Below, in pieces: positions 25,993-35,065 of a stretch of DNA of 64,000 nt. The position numbers and the translations under genes are program-made. Position 1 is the stretch's first letter, and the number at the start of each line of letters is the position of its first letter. The stretch comes from Halomonas sp. DQ26W (GTDB lineage: Bacteria; Pseudomonadota; Gammaproteobacteria; Pseudomonadales; Halomonadaceae). The notes under the pieces are model-generated. The model made no database searches. It was not told the DNA's origin and saw nothing but the letters and a program-made list of their open reading frames with translations. The stretch spans positions 98,265-162,264 of the forward strand of contig NZ_QPKI01000004.1 in NCBI RefSeq assembly GCF_003339685.1. Reading direction: 5' to 3'.

Positions 25993-27576
25993 ATGCTACT
26001 CAAGAAGACCTTACTGGCTAGCGCCGTGATTGGTGCCATGCTGGCAACAGCCGCCAATGCAGAGACCCTGCGTTGGACACGCTCCGCGGACAGTCTGACC
26101 ATGGACCCCCACTCCCAGAACGAGGGGCCGACCCACTCGGTCAACCACCAGATCTTCGACACCCTGCTCTATCAGGACATGGACGTGGAGTACCAGCCGG
26201 GCCTGGCGACTGAATGGCACGTCAAGGAAGGCGCGCCCACCGTCTGGGTGTTCAAGATCCGCGAGGGCGTAACCTTCCATGAGGGGCAGTCACTGACCGC
26301 CGATGACGTGGCGTTCTCGCTCAATCGCGCTCGCCACGAGCATGCCGACATGCGCGGCCTGCTGACTTCTATCTCCGAGGTCCGTGCGACCGACGACTAC
26401 ACCGTCGAAGTGGAAACCCACGAACCCAATCCGCTGCTGCCCAATAACCTCACCAACCTGTTCATCATGAGCCGTGAATGGGCCGAGGAGCACGGCGTCG
26501 AGGAGCCGCAGAACTATGCGGCGGGCGAAGAGACCCATGCCGTGCGCAATGCCAACGGTACCGGCCCCTTCCGCGTCGAGAGTCGCGAGCCCGATGTACG
26601 TACTGTGTTCGTGCGTAATGATGAGTACTGGGGTATCGACCATTACCCGCTGGAAATTTCTCGCCTGGTGTTCACACCGATCGAGTCGGCTTCCACTCGT
26701 GTGGCGGCGCTACTTTCCGGTGAGGTCGACTTCCTGCAGGAGACCCCGGTTCAGGATATCGAGCGCCTGGGTAATGCCCCGGGCCTCAAGAACGAGCAGG
26801 GCGCCGAGAACCGCACCATCTTCTTGGGCATGCAGATGGGGGCGGCAACCCTGGAGACCGCCGATACCGATGACAACCCCTTCGCCGATCGCCGCGTGCG
26901 TGAGGCAATCAACCTGGCGGTGGATGCCAACACGATCCAGGTGGCGGTGATGCGTGGTAACTCCGAGCCCGCCGGCATGATCGCTCCGCCCTTCGTCAAC
27001 GGCTACAGCGAAGAGATGGACGAGGTGCTGCCTGCCGACCTCGACCGCGCCCAGGAGCTGATGGCAGAGGCCGGCTACGGCTACGGCTTCCGCGTCACCC
27101 TGCAGTGCCCCAACGACCGCTACGTCAACGACGAGCAGATCTGCCAGGCGGTGGTCAGCATGCTGGCCCGCATCGGTATCACCGTGGACCTGGTGGCCCA
27201 GACCCGCTCGCTGCATTTCGCCGAGCTGGCTCGCGGCGAGTATGATTTCTACATGCTCGGCTGGGGTGTGCCCACCATGGACTCCGAGTACGTCTTCAAC
27301 TATCTCTACCACACCAAGGAGGACGACCGCGGCACCTGGAACTTCACCGGCTACTCCGATGAGCGGGTCGACGAGCTGACTGTGGGCATGGCCCAGGAGA
27401 CAAACCAGGATACGCGCAACGAGATGATCTCCGAAGCCTGGCAGATCGTGCACGACGAGATCGTCTATATTCCGATCCACCACCAGATGCTGACCTGGTC
27501 GATGCGCGACGATATCGACTTCAAGGTGCAGAGCGAGAATACCCCGCACTTCAAATATCTTCGCTTCAATCAGTAA
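25993..27576 (+). CDS. ABC transporter periplasmic solute-binding protein, Dpp/Opp family (SBP_bac_5)
   Basis: 527 residues. The N-terminal signal peptide MLLKKTLLASAVIGAMLATA ends at an ANA-ETL cleavage site. The mature part has the family 5 fold (LTMDPHSQNEGPT, VWVFKIREGVTFHEG, LTADDVAFSLNRA, VREAINLAVD). Start at 25993 follows TTGAGGAATAAC. Family members bind peptides but also opines, glutathione and betaines. The neighbours suggest a methylated amine or a betaine-containing compound, not proven by sequence. A strong stem-loop follows the stop. Confidence 0.88.
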   Translation: MLLKKTLLASAVIGAMLATAANAETLRWTRSADSLTMDPHSQNEGPTHSVNHQIFDTLLYQDMDVEYQPGLATEWHVKEGAPTVWVFKIREGVTFHEGQSLTADDVAFSLNRARHEHADMRGLLTSISEVRATDDYTVEVETHEPNPLLPNNLTNLFIMSREWAEEHGVEEPQNYAAGEETHAVRNANGTGPFRVESREPDVRTVFVRNDEYWGIDHYPLEISRLVFTPIESASTRVAALLSGEVDFLQETPVQDIERLGNAPGLKNEQGAENRTIFLGMQMGAATLETADTDDNPFADRRVREAINLAVDANTIQVAVMRGNSEPAGMIAPPFVNGYSEEMDEVLPADLDRAQELMAEAGYGYGFRVTLQCPNDRYVNDEQICQAVVSMLARIGITVDLVAQTRSLHFAELARGEYDFYMLGWGVPTMDSEYVFNYLYHTKEDDRGTWNFTGYSDERVDELTVGMAQETNQDTRNEMISEAWQIVHDEIVYIPIHHQMLTWSMRDDIDFKVQSENTPHFKYLRFNQ

Positions 27577-27592
27577 GTCTGACTAGGCACGA

Positions 27593-27619
27593 CCCCTGGC
27601 CGTCAAAAGCGGCCAGGGG
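27593..27619 (+). other. Stem-loop between solute-binding protein and permease genes
   Basis: A perfect 10-base stem CCCCTGGCCG / CGGCCAGGGG with a 7-base loop lies 16 bases after the binding-protein stop. No T-run follows. Such hairpins typically stabilise the upstream message so that binding protein is made in excess over permease; that role is inferred. Confidence 0.65.
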
Positions 27620-27642
27620 TATCGTCGTTATTTGGTGATCCC

Positions 27643-28623
27643 ATGCTAGCGTTTCTGATTCAGCGCGTACTGCAGGCCATCTTCGTGATGTTCGTTGTCG
27701 CGCTCATTTCGTTCTCGCTGTTCCACTACGTCGGCGATCCGGTGCTCAACATGCTTGGGCAAGAGGCCACCGAGGCCGACCGCGCCGAACTTCGGGCACG
27801 CCTGGGCCTCGACCAACCAGTGGTGGTGCAGTTCTACCGGTTTATCGTCAATGCCGCCCAGTTCGAGTTCGGCATCTCCTACCGCTCGGCGCGGCCCGTA
27901 ACCGACCTGATCATGGAGCGGCTACCCGCCACCCTGGAATTGGCTATCATCTCGGCAATTTTTGCCGTGGTCATGGGCATTGTGTTGGGCATCTATACCG
28001 CCCTGCGCCGCCGCAGCTGGCTGTCGCGTTTCATCATGACCGCCTCGCTGATCGGCGTGTCACTGCCTACCTTCCTGATTGGTGTATTGCTGATCTATCT
28101 ATTCGCCGTGGAGCTGGGCTGGCTGCCGGCCTTCGGGCGTGGCCAGACCGTGCGCATTGGCGACTGGTGGACCACCGGCCTGCTGACGACGAGTGGGCTG
28201 CGTTCGCTGATCCTGCCGGCGATCACCCTGGGGTTGTTCCAACTGACCCTGATCATGCGCCTGGTGCGTGCGGAAATGCTCGAGGTGCTCAGCACCGACT
28301 ACATCAAGTTCGCCCGGGCCCGGGGGCTTTCGAATCGGGTGGTCAACCTGCGCCACGCGCTGAAGAACACGCTGATCCCGGTCATCACCATCATCGGCCT
28401 GCAGCTCGGCACCATCATCGCCTTCGCCATCATCACCGAGACGGTGTTCCAGTGGCCCGGTGTCGGTGCGCTGTTCATCACCGCCGTGCGCTTCGTCGAT
28501 GTGCCGGTGATGGCTGCCTACCTGATGATGATCGCGCTGGTGTTCGTCATCATCAATCTGGTGGTGGACCTGCTCTACTACGCCGTCGATCCGCGCCTGC
28601 GCGCGCCGGGAGGTGGCAAATGA
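27643..28623 (+). CDS. ABC transporter permease, DppB-like
   Basis: 326 residues with six transmembrane helices: an N-terminal one (VLQAIFVMFVVALISFSLFH), then a large periplasmic loop, and the BPD_transp_1 domain with the EAA loop ARARGLSNRVVNLRHALKN near residues 220-240. It ends in a four-base ATGA overlap with the next permease. Together with the ATPases it forms a type I importer for the ligand of the upstream binding protein. Confidence 0.9.
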   Translation: MLAFLIQRVLQAIFVMFVVALISFSLFHYVGDPVLNMLGQEATEADRAELRARLGLDQPVVVQFYRFIVNAAQFEFGISYRSARPVTDLIMERLPATLELAIISAIFAVVMGIVLGIYTALRRRSWLSRFIMTASLIGVSLPTFLIGVLLIYLFAVELGWLPAFGRGQTVRIGDWWTTGLLTTSGLRSLILPAITLGLFQLTLIMRLVRAEMLEVLSTDYIKFARARGLSNRVVNLRHALKNTLIPVITIIGLQLGTIIAFAIITETVFQWPGVGALFITAVRFVDVPVMAAYLMMIALVFVIINLVVDLLYYAVDPRLRAPGGGK

Positions 28624-29585
28624 GCCAGGAACTCCAGCGCGCCGACCCGACCCCGGTGGTGGCCAAGCCGCCGGGCAAGCTGCGCACCTTCCTCGACAGC
28701 GATATCGTCCATTCCTGGAAGAACCAGCCGGTGGTCATCGTGGCCACCCTGGTGACGCTGATCATGTTCGCCGCGGCACTGTTTGCGCCCTGGATCGCGC
28801 CGCAGAACCCCTTCGATCCGCGCCAGCTGGAGCTGATCGACGCCTTCACGCCGCCGCTGACGACGTCGGACTTCACCGGCAACTTCTACCTGCTGGGCAG
28901 CGACAGCCAGGGGCGGGACGTCTTCTCGGCGATTCTCTACGGCTCGCGCATCTCATTGCTGGTGGGCTTCGCGGCGGTGATCTTCGCCCTGGCGCTGGGT
29001 ACCGCCCTGGGGCTGATGGCGGGCTTCCGCGGCGGCTGGCGCGATGCCCTGATCATGCGCATCGCCGACGTGCAACTGACTTTCCCTTCGATCCTCATGG
29101 CACTGCTGATCTTCGGCGTGATCCGCGGCTTCCTGCCGCGATCGATGCACGCCGAGGTGGCGATCATCGTGCTGATCATCGCCATCGGGCTCTCCGACTG
29201 GGTGCAGTACGCCAGGGCGGTGCGCGGGGCGACCATGGTGGAGAAGAACAAGGAGTACGTGCAGGCGGCCCGGGTGATCGGCCTGCCGGCGCGCAAGCTG
29301 CTGTTCCAGCACATCCTGCCTAACGTGATGCGACCGGTGCTGGTCATCGGCACCATCGGCCTGGCGCTGGCGATTATCGCCGAGGCCACGCTGTCGTTCC
29401 TGGGGGTCGGCATGCCGGCCACCCAGCCGAGCCTGGGGACCCTGATCCGGGTCGGACAGGATTACATGTTCTCGGGAGAGTGGTGGATCCTGCTCTTCCC
29501 CGGGGTGGCGCTGCTGATGCTGGCGCTCTCCGTCAACCTGCTGGGAGATTGGTTGCGTGACATCCTCAACCCCAAGCTCCGATAA
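28620..29585 (+). CDS. ABC transporter permease, DppC-like
   Basis: 321 residues. After a soluble N-terminal segment of about 38 residues there are six helices with the DppC motif FYLLGSDSQGRDVFSAILYG and the EAA loop YVQAARVIGLPARKLLFQHI. The start overlaps the DppB-like stop. The longer open frame upstream lies inside that gene and is a shadow. The 3' end overlaps the next ATPase gene by 29 bases. Confidence 0.9.
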   Translation: MSQELQRADPTPVVAKPPGKLRTFLDSDIVHSWKNQPVVIVATLVTLIMFAAALFAPWIAPQNPFDPRQLELIDAFTPPLTTSDFTGNFYLLGSDSQGRDVFSAILYGSRISLLVGFAAVIFALALGTALGLMAGFRGGWRDALIMRIADVQLTFPSILMALLIFGVIRGFLPRSMHAEVAIIVLIIAIGLSDWVQYARAVRGATMVEKNKEYVQAARVIGLPARKLLFQHILPNVMRPVLVIGTIGLALAIIAEATLSFLGVGMPATQPSLGTLIRVGQDYMFSGEWWILLFPGVALLMLALSVNLLGDWLRDILNPKLR

Positions 29586-30687
29586 GAAAGGCGCCGCTAC
29601 CCATGCCGGCCCAGGTGAACAGAGTGGCCAGTCGCCGAGCCACAAGCTCGACGATGCGACGTTTCAGCAAAAACCGGTACTCAGCGTGCGCCATATGCGG
29701 GTGGAGTTTCCCACCCGACACGGCACCCTGGTGGCGCTGGACGATGTCTCCTTCGATATCGCCCCCGGCGAGGTGCTGGGCGTGGTGGGCGAATCCGGTG
29801 CCGGCAAGTCGATGACCGGTAACGCCGTGATTCAGCTGCTGGAACCGCCGGGCCGTATCGCCGAGGGCGAAGTCTATCTCTCCGGCAAGCGCATCGACGA
29901 CCTGGCGGAGGAGGACTTCGTGCCGCTGCGCGGTCGCCATATCGGCATGATCTTCCAGGACCCGCTGACCAGCCTCAATCCGCTGTTCTCGATCGGCGAC
30001 CAGCTGATCGAGACCATCCGCACGCACCTGCCGATGAACGAGAAGCAGGCTCGCGAGGAGGCGTTGAAGTTGCTGCGGGAGGTGGGCATCCCCGCGGCGG
30101 AAGAGCGGCTTAACAGCTACCCTCACCAGTTCTCCGGTGGTATGCGCCAGCGCGTGGTGATCGCCCTGGCGCTGGCGGCGCGGCCCGAGTTCATCATCGC
30201 CGACGAGCCCACCACGGCGCTGGACGTCTCGGTGCAGGCGCAGATACTCGCCCTGCTCAAGCGGCTCTGCGCCGACCACGGCACCGCGGTGATGCTGGTC
30301 ACCCATGACATGGGGGTGATCGCCGAAACCGCCGATCGCGTGGCGGTGATGTATGCCGGCCGCCTGATCGAGATTGGCCCCGTGGAGGAGGTGATTCGCA
30401 GCCCCCAGCACCCCTACACCAAGGGCTTGATGGCCTCGATTCCGGGTATCGTTAAGAGGCTCGACCGGCTCTACCAGATCGAAGGCTCCATGCCGCGACT
30501 GGCGGCCATCCCCCTGGGTTGCCCCTTCAACCCGCGTTGTCCCCATGCCCAGGATCGCTGCCGCACGGAACGGCCCGACCTGATGCCGGCGGGGGCCGGC
30601 CAGGCCGCCTGCTGGCTGCACGACCCCGTCGACCCGCTACCCAGGCTCGATGAGAACGACACACAGGAGCATGCTCATGTGCGCTGA
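29557..30687 (+). CDS. ABC transporter ATP-binding protein, DppD-like
   Basis: 376 residues with Walker A GESGAGKS, signature FSGGMRQR, Walker B FIIADEP and the switch histidine in LVTHDMG. The C-terminal oligopeptide/dipeptide extension has a cysteine-rich end (CPFNPRCPHAQDRC), which in this family can bind an iron-sulfur cluster. The first about 35 residues (STPSSDKKGAATHAGPGEQS onward) are low-complexity and unusual for DppD. The start is a GTG inside dppC; a later start is possible. Confidence 0.88.
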   Translation: MTSSTPSSDKKGAATHAGPGEQSGQSPSHKLDDATFQQKPVLSVRHMRVEFPTRHGTLVALDDVSFDIAPGEVLGVVGESGAGKSMTGNAVIQLLEPPGRIAEGEVYLSGKRIDDLAEEDFVPLRGRHIGMIFQDPLTSLNPLFSIGDQLIETIRTHLPMNEKQAREEALKLLREVGIPAAEERLNSYPHQFSGGMRQRVVIALALAARPEFIIADEPTTALDVSVQAQILALLKRLCADHGTAVMLVTHDMGVIAETADRVAVMYAGRLIEIGPVEEVIRSPQHPYTKGLMASIPGIVKRLDRLYQIEGSMPRLAAIPLGCPFNPRCPHAQDRCRTERPDLMPAGAGQAACWLHDPVDPLPRLDENDTQEHAHVR

Positions 30688-31726
30688 CACGGCCATCAAG
30701 CAGCAGCCGTCACCGGCGAGTGGCGACATCCTTCTGGAGGCGCGGGACCTGGCGCGTCATTTCGACGTCTCCAAGCCCTGGCTCAACCGGGTGCTGGAGC
30801 GCAGCGAGAAGCTGTCGCTCAAGGCGGTGGACGGGGTGAGTTTCTCCATCCGCCGCGGCGAGACCGTCGCCTTGGTCGGCGAGTCCGGCTGCGGCAAGTC
30901 CACGGTGGCCCGGCTGGTGGTGGGGCTGTACGGCCTGACCCGGGGTAGCCTCGTCTTCGACGGCGAGGACATCAGCGACCTGTCCCAACGAACCGGCCGC
31001 CAGGCGGCCAGCCTGCGCAAGCGCTTTCAGATGATCTTCCAGGACCCCTACGCCAGCCTAAATCCGCTCTGGCGCGTGGGCACCATCATCGGCGAACCGC
31101 TGCGCTTCTTCCGCCCCGAGATGAGCAGCACCGATCGCCGCCGCCGGGTGGGCGAGCTGCTCGAACAGGTGGGTATGTCCCCCATGGATGCGCTGCGTTA
31201 CCCCCACGAGTTCTCCGGTGGTCAGCGTCAGCGCATCTCTATCGCCCGGGCGCTCTCCAACGAACCGGAGTTCATGATCTGCGACGAGCCCACCTCGGCG
31301 CTGGACGTCTCGGTGCAGGCGCAGATCCTCAACCTGATGCGCGACCTGCAGGACGAGTATGGCCTGACCTACCTGTTCATCAGCCACGACATGGCAGTGG
31401 TCAAGCACATGTCCGACCGTATCGCGGTGATGTACCTGGGACGCATCGCCGAGATCTCCCCCTCCGACCAGCTCTTCGCCAATCCGCACCACCCCTACTC
31501 GAAGATGCTGCTGGCGGCAGTGCCTTCGCTGGAAGGGGTCGGCAAGGAGCGCACCATGATTCAGGGCGAGGTGCCCAACCCGGTACATCCCCCCTCGGGC
31601 TGTGCCTTCCATCCGCGCTGCCCCCATGCCAACGCGCGCTGCAAGGCCGAAGTGCCGCTGCTGATCGCCCGCGACGACGGCAGCGAAGTGGCCTGCCACG
31701 CCGTCGAGGAGGGGCGCATCGAGTGA
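30677..31726 (+). CDS. ABC transporter ATP-binding protein, DppF-like
   Basis: 349 residues with Walker A GESGCGKS, signature FSGGQRQR, Walker B FMICDEP and switch LFISHDM. The C-terminal cysteine cluster CAFHPRCPHANARC is present. Of three in-frame ATGs (30650, 30671, 30677) the last is eight bases after AGGAG and I prefer it. It overlaps the DppD-like gene, completing a five-gene importer operon. Confidence 0.88.
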   Translation: MCADTAIKQQPSPASGDILLEARDLARHFDVSKPWLNRVLERSEKLSLKAVDGVSFSIRRGETVALVGESGCGKSTVARLVVGLYGLTRGSLVFDGEDISDLSQRTGRQAASLRKRFQMIFQDPYASLNPLWRVGTIIGEPLRFFRPEMSSTDRRRRVGELLEQVGMSPMDALRYPHEFSGGQRQRISIARALSNEPEFMICDEPTSALDVSVQAQILNLMRDLQDEYGLTYLFISHDMAVVKHMSDRIAVMYLGRIAEISPSDQLFANPHHPYSKMLLAAVPSLEGVGKERTMIQGEVPNPVHPPSGCAFHPRCPHANARCKAEVPLLIARDDGSEVACHAVEEGRIE

Positions 31727-31739
31727 GACGCCGCGACTG

Positions 31740-32501
31740 ATGCTGGCGCTGCTTTCGCCGCTGTCGGGCGGGCTCAACCTGGGGCTGGTGGCGCTGTCGG
31801 CACTGACCTCGGCGCTCTCCGCCGTGGCCGGTATCGGCGGGGGCACGCTGCTGATCATCGTCATGGCCCAGGTGATGCCGGCCACGGCGCTGATTCCGGT
31901 ACACGGCATGGTCCAGCTCGGCTCCAACGGTGGCCGCGCGGTGATGACCCGGCGTCATGTCCGGATGCCCGTGATTGCCGCCTTCCTGCCCGGGGTGGTC
32001 GTGGGTGCGCTGGTGGCGGCCTGGCTCCTGGTGCGCCTGCCGCCAGGCGTACTGGAACTCTGCATCGCCGCCTTCGTGCTCTACTCCTGCTGGGGACCGG
32101 GTTTGCCTCAGCGGGCGGTAGGGCGCACGGGTACCGTGGTCGCCGGTGCGGTGACCACGCTGCTCTCCAGCCTGGTGGGGGCCAGCGGCCCACTGGTGGC
32201 CTCCTTCATCAAGCAGGGCATCGCCGAGCGGCTGCCGCGGGTGGCCACCTTCGCCACCTGCATGACGCTGCAGCATCTCACCAAGGCCTTCGTCTTCGGC
32301 TTCGCCGGCTTCGTCTTCCGCGACTGGCTCTGGCTGATCCTGGCCATGGTGGCGGCCGGTGTGGTGGGCACCTGGGCGGGGCTGCGGCTACTGCATCGCG
32401 TGACCGATCATCGCTTCGATTTCTTCTTCAAGTGGACCCTCTCCCTGCTCGCCCTGCGGCTGATCTGGCTGGGGGTGGAGCGGTTGTTGGGGGTAGGCTG
32501 A
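31740..32501 (+). CDS. TauE/SafE-family membrane permease
   Basis: 253 residues, mostly hydrophobic, with about seven or eight helices. The first repeat holds the AVAGIGGGTLLIIVM glycine motif and the second holds SSLVGASGPLVASFI, together the two-fold TauE/SafE signature. The family exports or imports small organic acids and sulfur oxyanions such as sulfite or sulfoacetate. It begins 13 bases after the DppF-like stop, so it is likely in the same operon; its substrate here is unknown. Confidence 0.82.
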   Translation: MLALLSPLSGGLNLGLVALSALTSALSAVAGIGGGTLLIIVMAQVMPATALIPVHGMVQLGSNGGRAVMTRRHVRMPVIAAFLPGVVVGALVAAWLLVRLPPGVLELCIAAFVLYSCWGPGLPQRAVGRTGTVVAGAVTTLLSSLVGASGPLVASFIKQGIAERLPRVATFATCMTLQHLTKAFVFGFAGFVFRDWLWLILAMVAAGVVGTWAGLRLLHRVTDHRFDFFFKWTLSLLALRLIWLGVERLLGVG

Positions 32502-32588
32502 AGGTCAGGCTTATCCGGGAGCCTGAGTACCGCACCTGCGCCGATGGAAGAGCACAGCGCATCGCTCGTGCGGAGAAGGGAGTCTGTC

Positions 32589-33036
32589 ATGAAACGCGTC
32601 ACGGGTTCACTGCTATTGAGCTTGCTGCTGTTGACCGGCTGTGCCGGCCTGGGATAGCCACGGGACGGTGCGATTGAACTGGTGCCGGGTCGACCCTACG
32701 AGGTCATGACGCCAGGGCATCGCTATTTCACCTTTACCCTGGAGGCTCCCGCCCGCGTGGTGCTCGAAAGTCATACCTTTCCAGGGGGATACGGGTAGGG
32801 TATCTCCCGCAGGGCAGTTATAGTGGACCATAGGGTCCACTATATAGTCGCTGGCCGGACGACCCGGAATATCGCGGCTATATCATGGAAAAGTGGCAGG
32901 AGCCCTTCGGTGACAGGCTCCTAGGAGCGGGTCTTCATCGGCCAGCATTTGGACGAATTGCGCATACGCCAGGCCCTGGACGAGTGCCTCGTCAGCGAGA
33001 CAGAGCTGCTGGCTGGAAAGCGGGCCTGCGATTTCT
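32589..33036 (+). pseudogene. Decayed lipoprotein gene
   Basis: The frame begins MKRVTGSLLLSLLLLTGCAG, a textbook lipoprotein signal with lipobox LTGC, then hits TAG at 32655. Beyond it the same frame continues as plausible coding sequence (RDGAIELVPG..., FTFTLEAPARVVLESHTF) to another TAG near 32797. Further downstream, other frames read DDPEYRGYIMEKWQEPFGDR and FIGQHLDELRIRQALDECLV before a stop at 33036. This looks like one old lipoprotein gene broken by stops and frameshifts. Family not recognised. The rest of the 746-base gap has no gene. Confidence 0.6.
32819..32844. repeat. Perfect 11-base inverted repeat inside the decayed lipoprotein gene
   Basis: TATAGTGGACC-ATAG-GGTCCACTATA is an exact palindrome with a four-base spacer, AT-richer than its surroundings. 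It interrupts the reading of the pseudogene, so it may be an insertion or excision scar rather than a regulatory site. No T-run follows. Confidence 0.6.
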
Positions 33037-33247
33037 GAACTGCACCCCGGATCCTTTTTCCACATGGGAGTGAGATTTGGTGGAAGAGCGAAAGTGGGTG
33101 GGAAACTCCTTGCGTTGAATCATAAAACGGTATGCCGCCTGGAAACATCGCTTTTCTGGCTGTAAGGCGGACGTTTACTGTCCATACTGGAGCAAGGCCT
33201 GCTAAAAAGGCCACTGGGAACAACCAAGGGAATTAGAGGTGTCTGCC

Positions 33248-34570
33248 ATGTCCTCCGCCTACCGACACTACCTCGGGGTAGCCGTATTTGTGCTGCTGGC
33301 CAGCCTTCTGCTGCTGACAGCGAAATCGGCCCAGGCCAATCCGCGCTATGCAGCTATCGTGATCGACGTCGAGAGTGGGGACATCCTGCACGCAGCGAAC
33401 CCCGATGCGACCCGTTATCCGGCGTCACTGACCAAGATGATGACGCTCTACATACTGTTCGAGGCCATCGAGGACGGCAGGCTGAATCTTTATTCGCCGC
33501 TGCCAGTCTCCAGCTATGCAGCCTCCAGGCAGGCTTCTAAGCTCTATGTCAGGGCAGGTTCGACCCTTCCGGTTGAGACCGCCATCCAGGCGCTGGTGAT
33601 CCGTTCCGCGAATGATGTGGCGGTGGTGGTGGCCGAGGCGCTAGGCGGTAGCGAGGCAAACTTCGGCCGCATGATGACCGACAAGGCTCGGCAATTGGGT
33701 ATGCCTCGCACCACTTTTCGCAACCCCAATGGCCTGCCTGATGCCGGTCAGACCACTACCGCACGCGACATGGCCACCTTGTCGATTCGGCTGATGCAGG
33801 ACTTTCCCCAGTACTATCATTACTTCTCCCAGACCCGGTTCACCTGGAATGGCCAGACCATCACCGGTCACAACCGTCTGCTCGGCAGCTATCCCGGGGC
33901 CGATGGCATGAAGACCGGCTTCATTCGCGCTTCGGGCTTCAATGTGGCCACTTCGGCGGTGCGTGACGGGCGCCGCCTGGTGTCGGTGGTGATGGGTGGC
34001 TTTACCGCGGCCTCGCGCGATGCCCATATGGCCGATTTGCTCGATCGTGGCTATGTACGGCTCAATATGCTGCATCAGGGCGACTGGATCGCTCAGGCGG
34101 AAATGTTTGGCGACAGAATGCCGCTGCCACAGTCACCGCCATCACCGGTGCCCGCCGTTCAGGTGGCAAGCGCCGGACAGGCGTCCGCGGTGACGCTGAA
34201 TGCCGCCCTGCAGGCCAGTCCCTCCGAGCCGCGCGCCTCCACCTTCGGGAGCCACCAAGCCGAGATAGGCTCCGCCGATGATCCGATCCGCGACCTGATC
34301 GCGCGGTCGGACTCGCGGCGGGTGGGCGGCGCCTGGGCCGTGCAGGTCGGAGCGTTCAACAATGCCGACCAGGCTCGCAGCCTGGCATCACGAGCGGCCG
34401 ACCAGTTGGCCAGCCAACTGCACGACGTGCGCGTCTCGGTGGCCGAGTCCCAGGACGAGCAGCGTGTCTTCCGCGCCCGGCTGATCGACCTGCAGGAGAA
34501 GGATGCTCGTAGCGCCTGCCAGCGCCTGCGCTCCCAGGGTATGGATTGCATGGTTGTGGCCCAAAACTGA
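33248..34570 (+). CDS. D-alanyl-D-alanine carboxypeptidase (S11) with C-terminal SPOR domain
   Basis: 440 residues. After a signal peptide (about 1-30, ending AKSAQA) comes the penicillin-binding S11 domain with catalytic S60-LTK63, S120-A-N122 and K222-T-G. The C-terminal 80 residues (WAVQVGAFNNADQARSLASR onward) form a SPOR peptidoglycan-binding domain, placed after a proline/serine-rich linker. The enzyme trims pentapeptide stem peptides in the periplasm; the SPOR domain suggests septal localisation. The start at 33248 follows AGAGGTG. It is monocistronic with its own terminator. Confidence 0.92.
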   Translation: MSSAYRHYLGVAVFVLLASLLLLTAKSAQANPRYAAIVIDVESGDILHAANPDATRYPASLTKMMTLYILFEAIEDGRLNLYSPLPVSSYAASRQASKLYVRAGSTLPVETAIQALVIRSANDVAVVVAEALGGSEANFGRMMTDKARQLGMPRTTFRNPNGLPDAGQTTTARDMATLSIRLMQDFPQYYHYFSQTRFTWNGQTITGHNRLLGSYPGADGMKTGFIRASGFNVATSAVRDGRRLVSVVMGGFTAASRDAHMADLLDRGYVRLNMLHQGDWIAQAEMFGDRMPLPQSPPSPVPAVQVASAGQASAVTLNAALQASPSEPRASTFGSHQAEIGSADDPIRDLIARSDSRRVGGAWAVQVGAFNNADQARSLASRAADQLASQLHDVRVSVAESQDEQRVFRARLIDLQEKDARSACQRLRSQGMDCMVVAQN

Positions 34571-34592
34571 GCGTAACTACTGTCCGACCGTA

Positions 34593-34628
34593 CTGACGCT
34601 CCGCCGATGCGGGGCGTCAGTCGTTTGA
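34593..34628 (+). terminator. Intrinsic terminator-like hairpin after the carboxypeptidase gene
   Basis: CTGACGC-T-CCGC and GCGG-G-GCGTCAG pair over 12 positions with one T-G wobble around a CGAT loop, 22 bases after the stop. Only a short TCGTTT follows, so termination may be partial. Confidence 0.6.
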
Positions 34629-34759
34629 GCCTGGCTATCCATATCGAGCCCTTACAGCGCCTAGAGGCTCGAGTGAGAAGCAGACACAATGGCGATGGAT
34701 CTGGCGGAGATGCCTGCTGGTGTCGAAGGTGCTCAGCCGGGATCCAGTGCCAGCCCACC

Positions 34760-34965
34760 GGCCGAGTCGCCTCCAACTCTGCCCGCACGCAGTCGGAAAG
34801 TGTCGGGTCGAGTCTGCGGATTATCACTGCCAGGGAGATTTGCTCCTCGAATATGCGCCGCAGTACCGAGACATCGTCGCCAAGAACACAGTGGTGCGGT
34901 GCGACCGGAAGAAGCAGGGCTTGGAGACGAGGGTAGCAGCGATGACGACATCGGCTTGCCGCCAT
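34760..34965 (-). pseudogene. 5' remnant of a DUF1826-like gene
   Basis: The minus frame reads CVLGDDVSVLRRIFEEQISL, then AVIIRRLDPTLSDCVRAELE, which resembles the start of DUF1826 proteins, small proteins often found beside metal-uptake genes. Similarity stops after about 68 residues and the frame then runs into unrelated sequence and into the antisense of the carboxypeptidase gene. I therefore call a truncated remnant. The family assignment is from memory and moderate. The remainder of the 495-base gap (34571-35065) holds two terminators and no gene. Confidence 0.4.
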
Positions 34966-34996
34966 CGCCCCGAGCTATTAGGTTGGTAACAATAAG

Positions 34997-35032
34997 CCCC
35001 GTCGTCCCTTCCGGTCGGCGGGGTGGTTTTTT
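34997..35032 (+). terminator. Intrinsic terminator upstream of the EamA gene
   Basis: CCCCGTCG and CGGCGGGG form an eight-base stem followed by TGGTTTTTT. It lies on the plus strand, 34 bases before the EamA start. With no intact plus-strand gene immediately before it, it may be what is left of a lost gene or may insulate the EamA gene. Confidence 0.65.
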
Positions 35033-35065
35033 GGGCTGCCAGGGTTGGCAAGGGGGGAGATCGCC

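Noticed and set aside
32613..32840. Minus-strand 75-codon ORF within the decayed lipoprotein region
   Set aside because: No ribosome-binding site, no recognisable features, and it crosses the palindrome; the plus-strand scraps make better coding sense.
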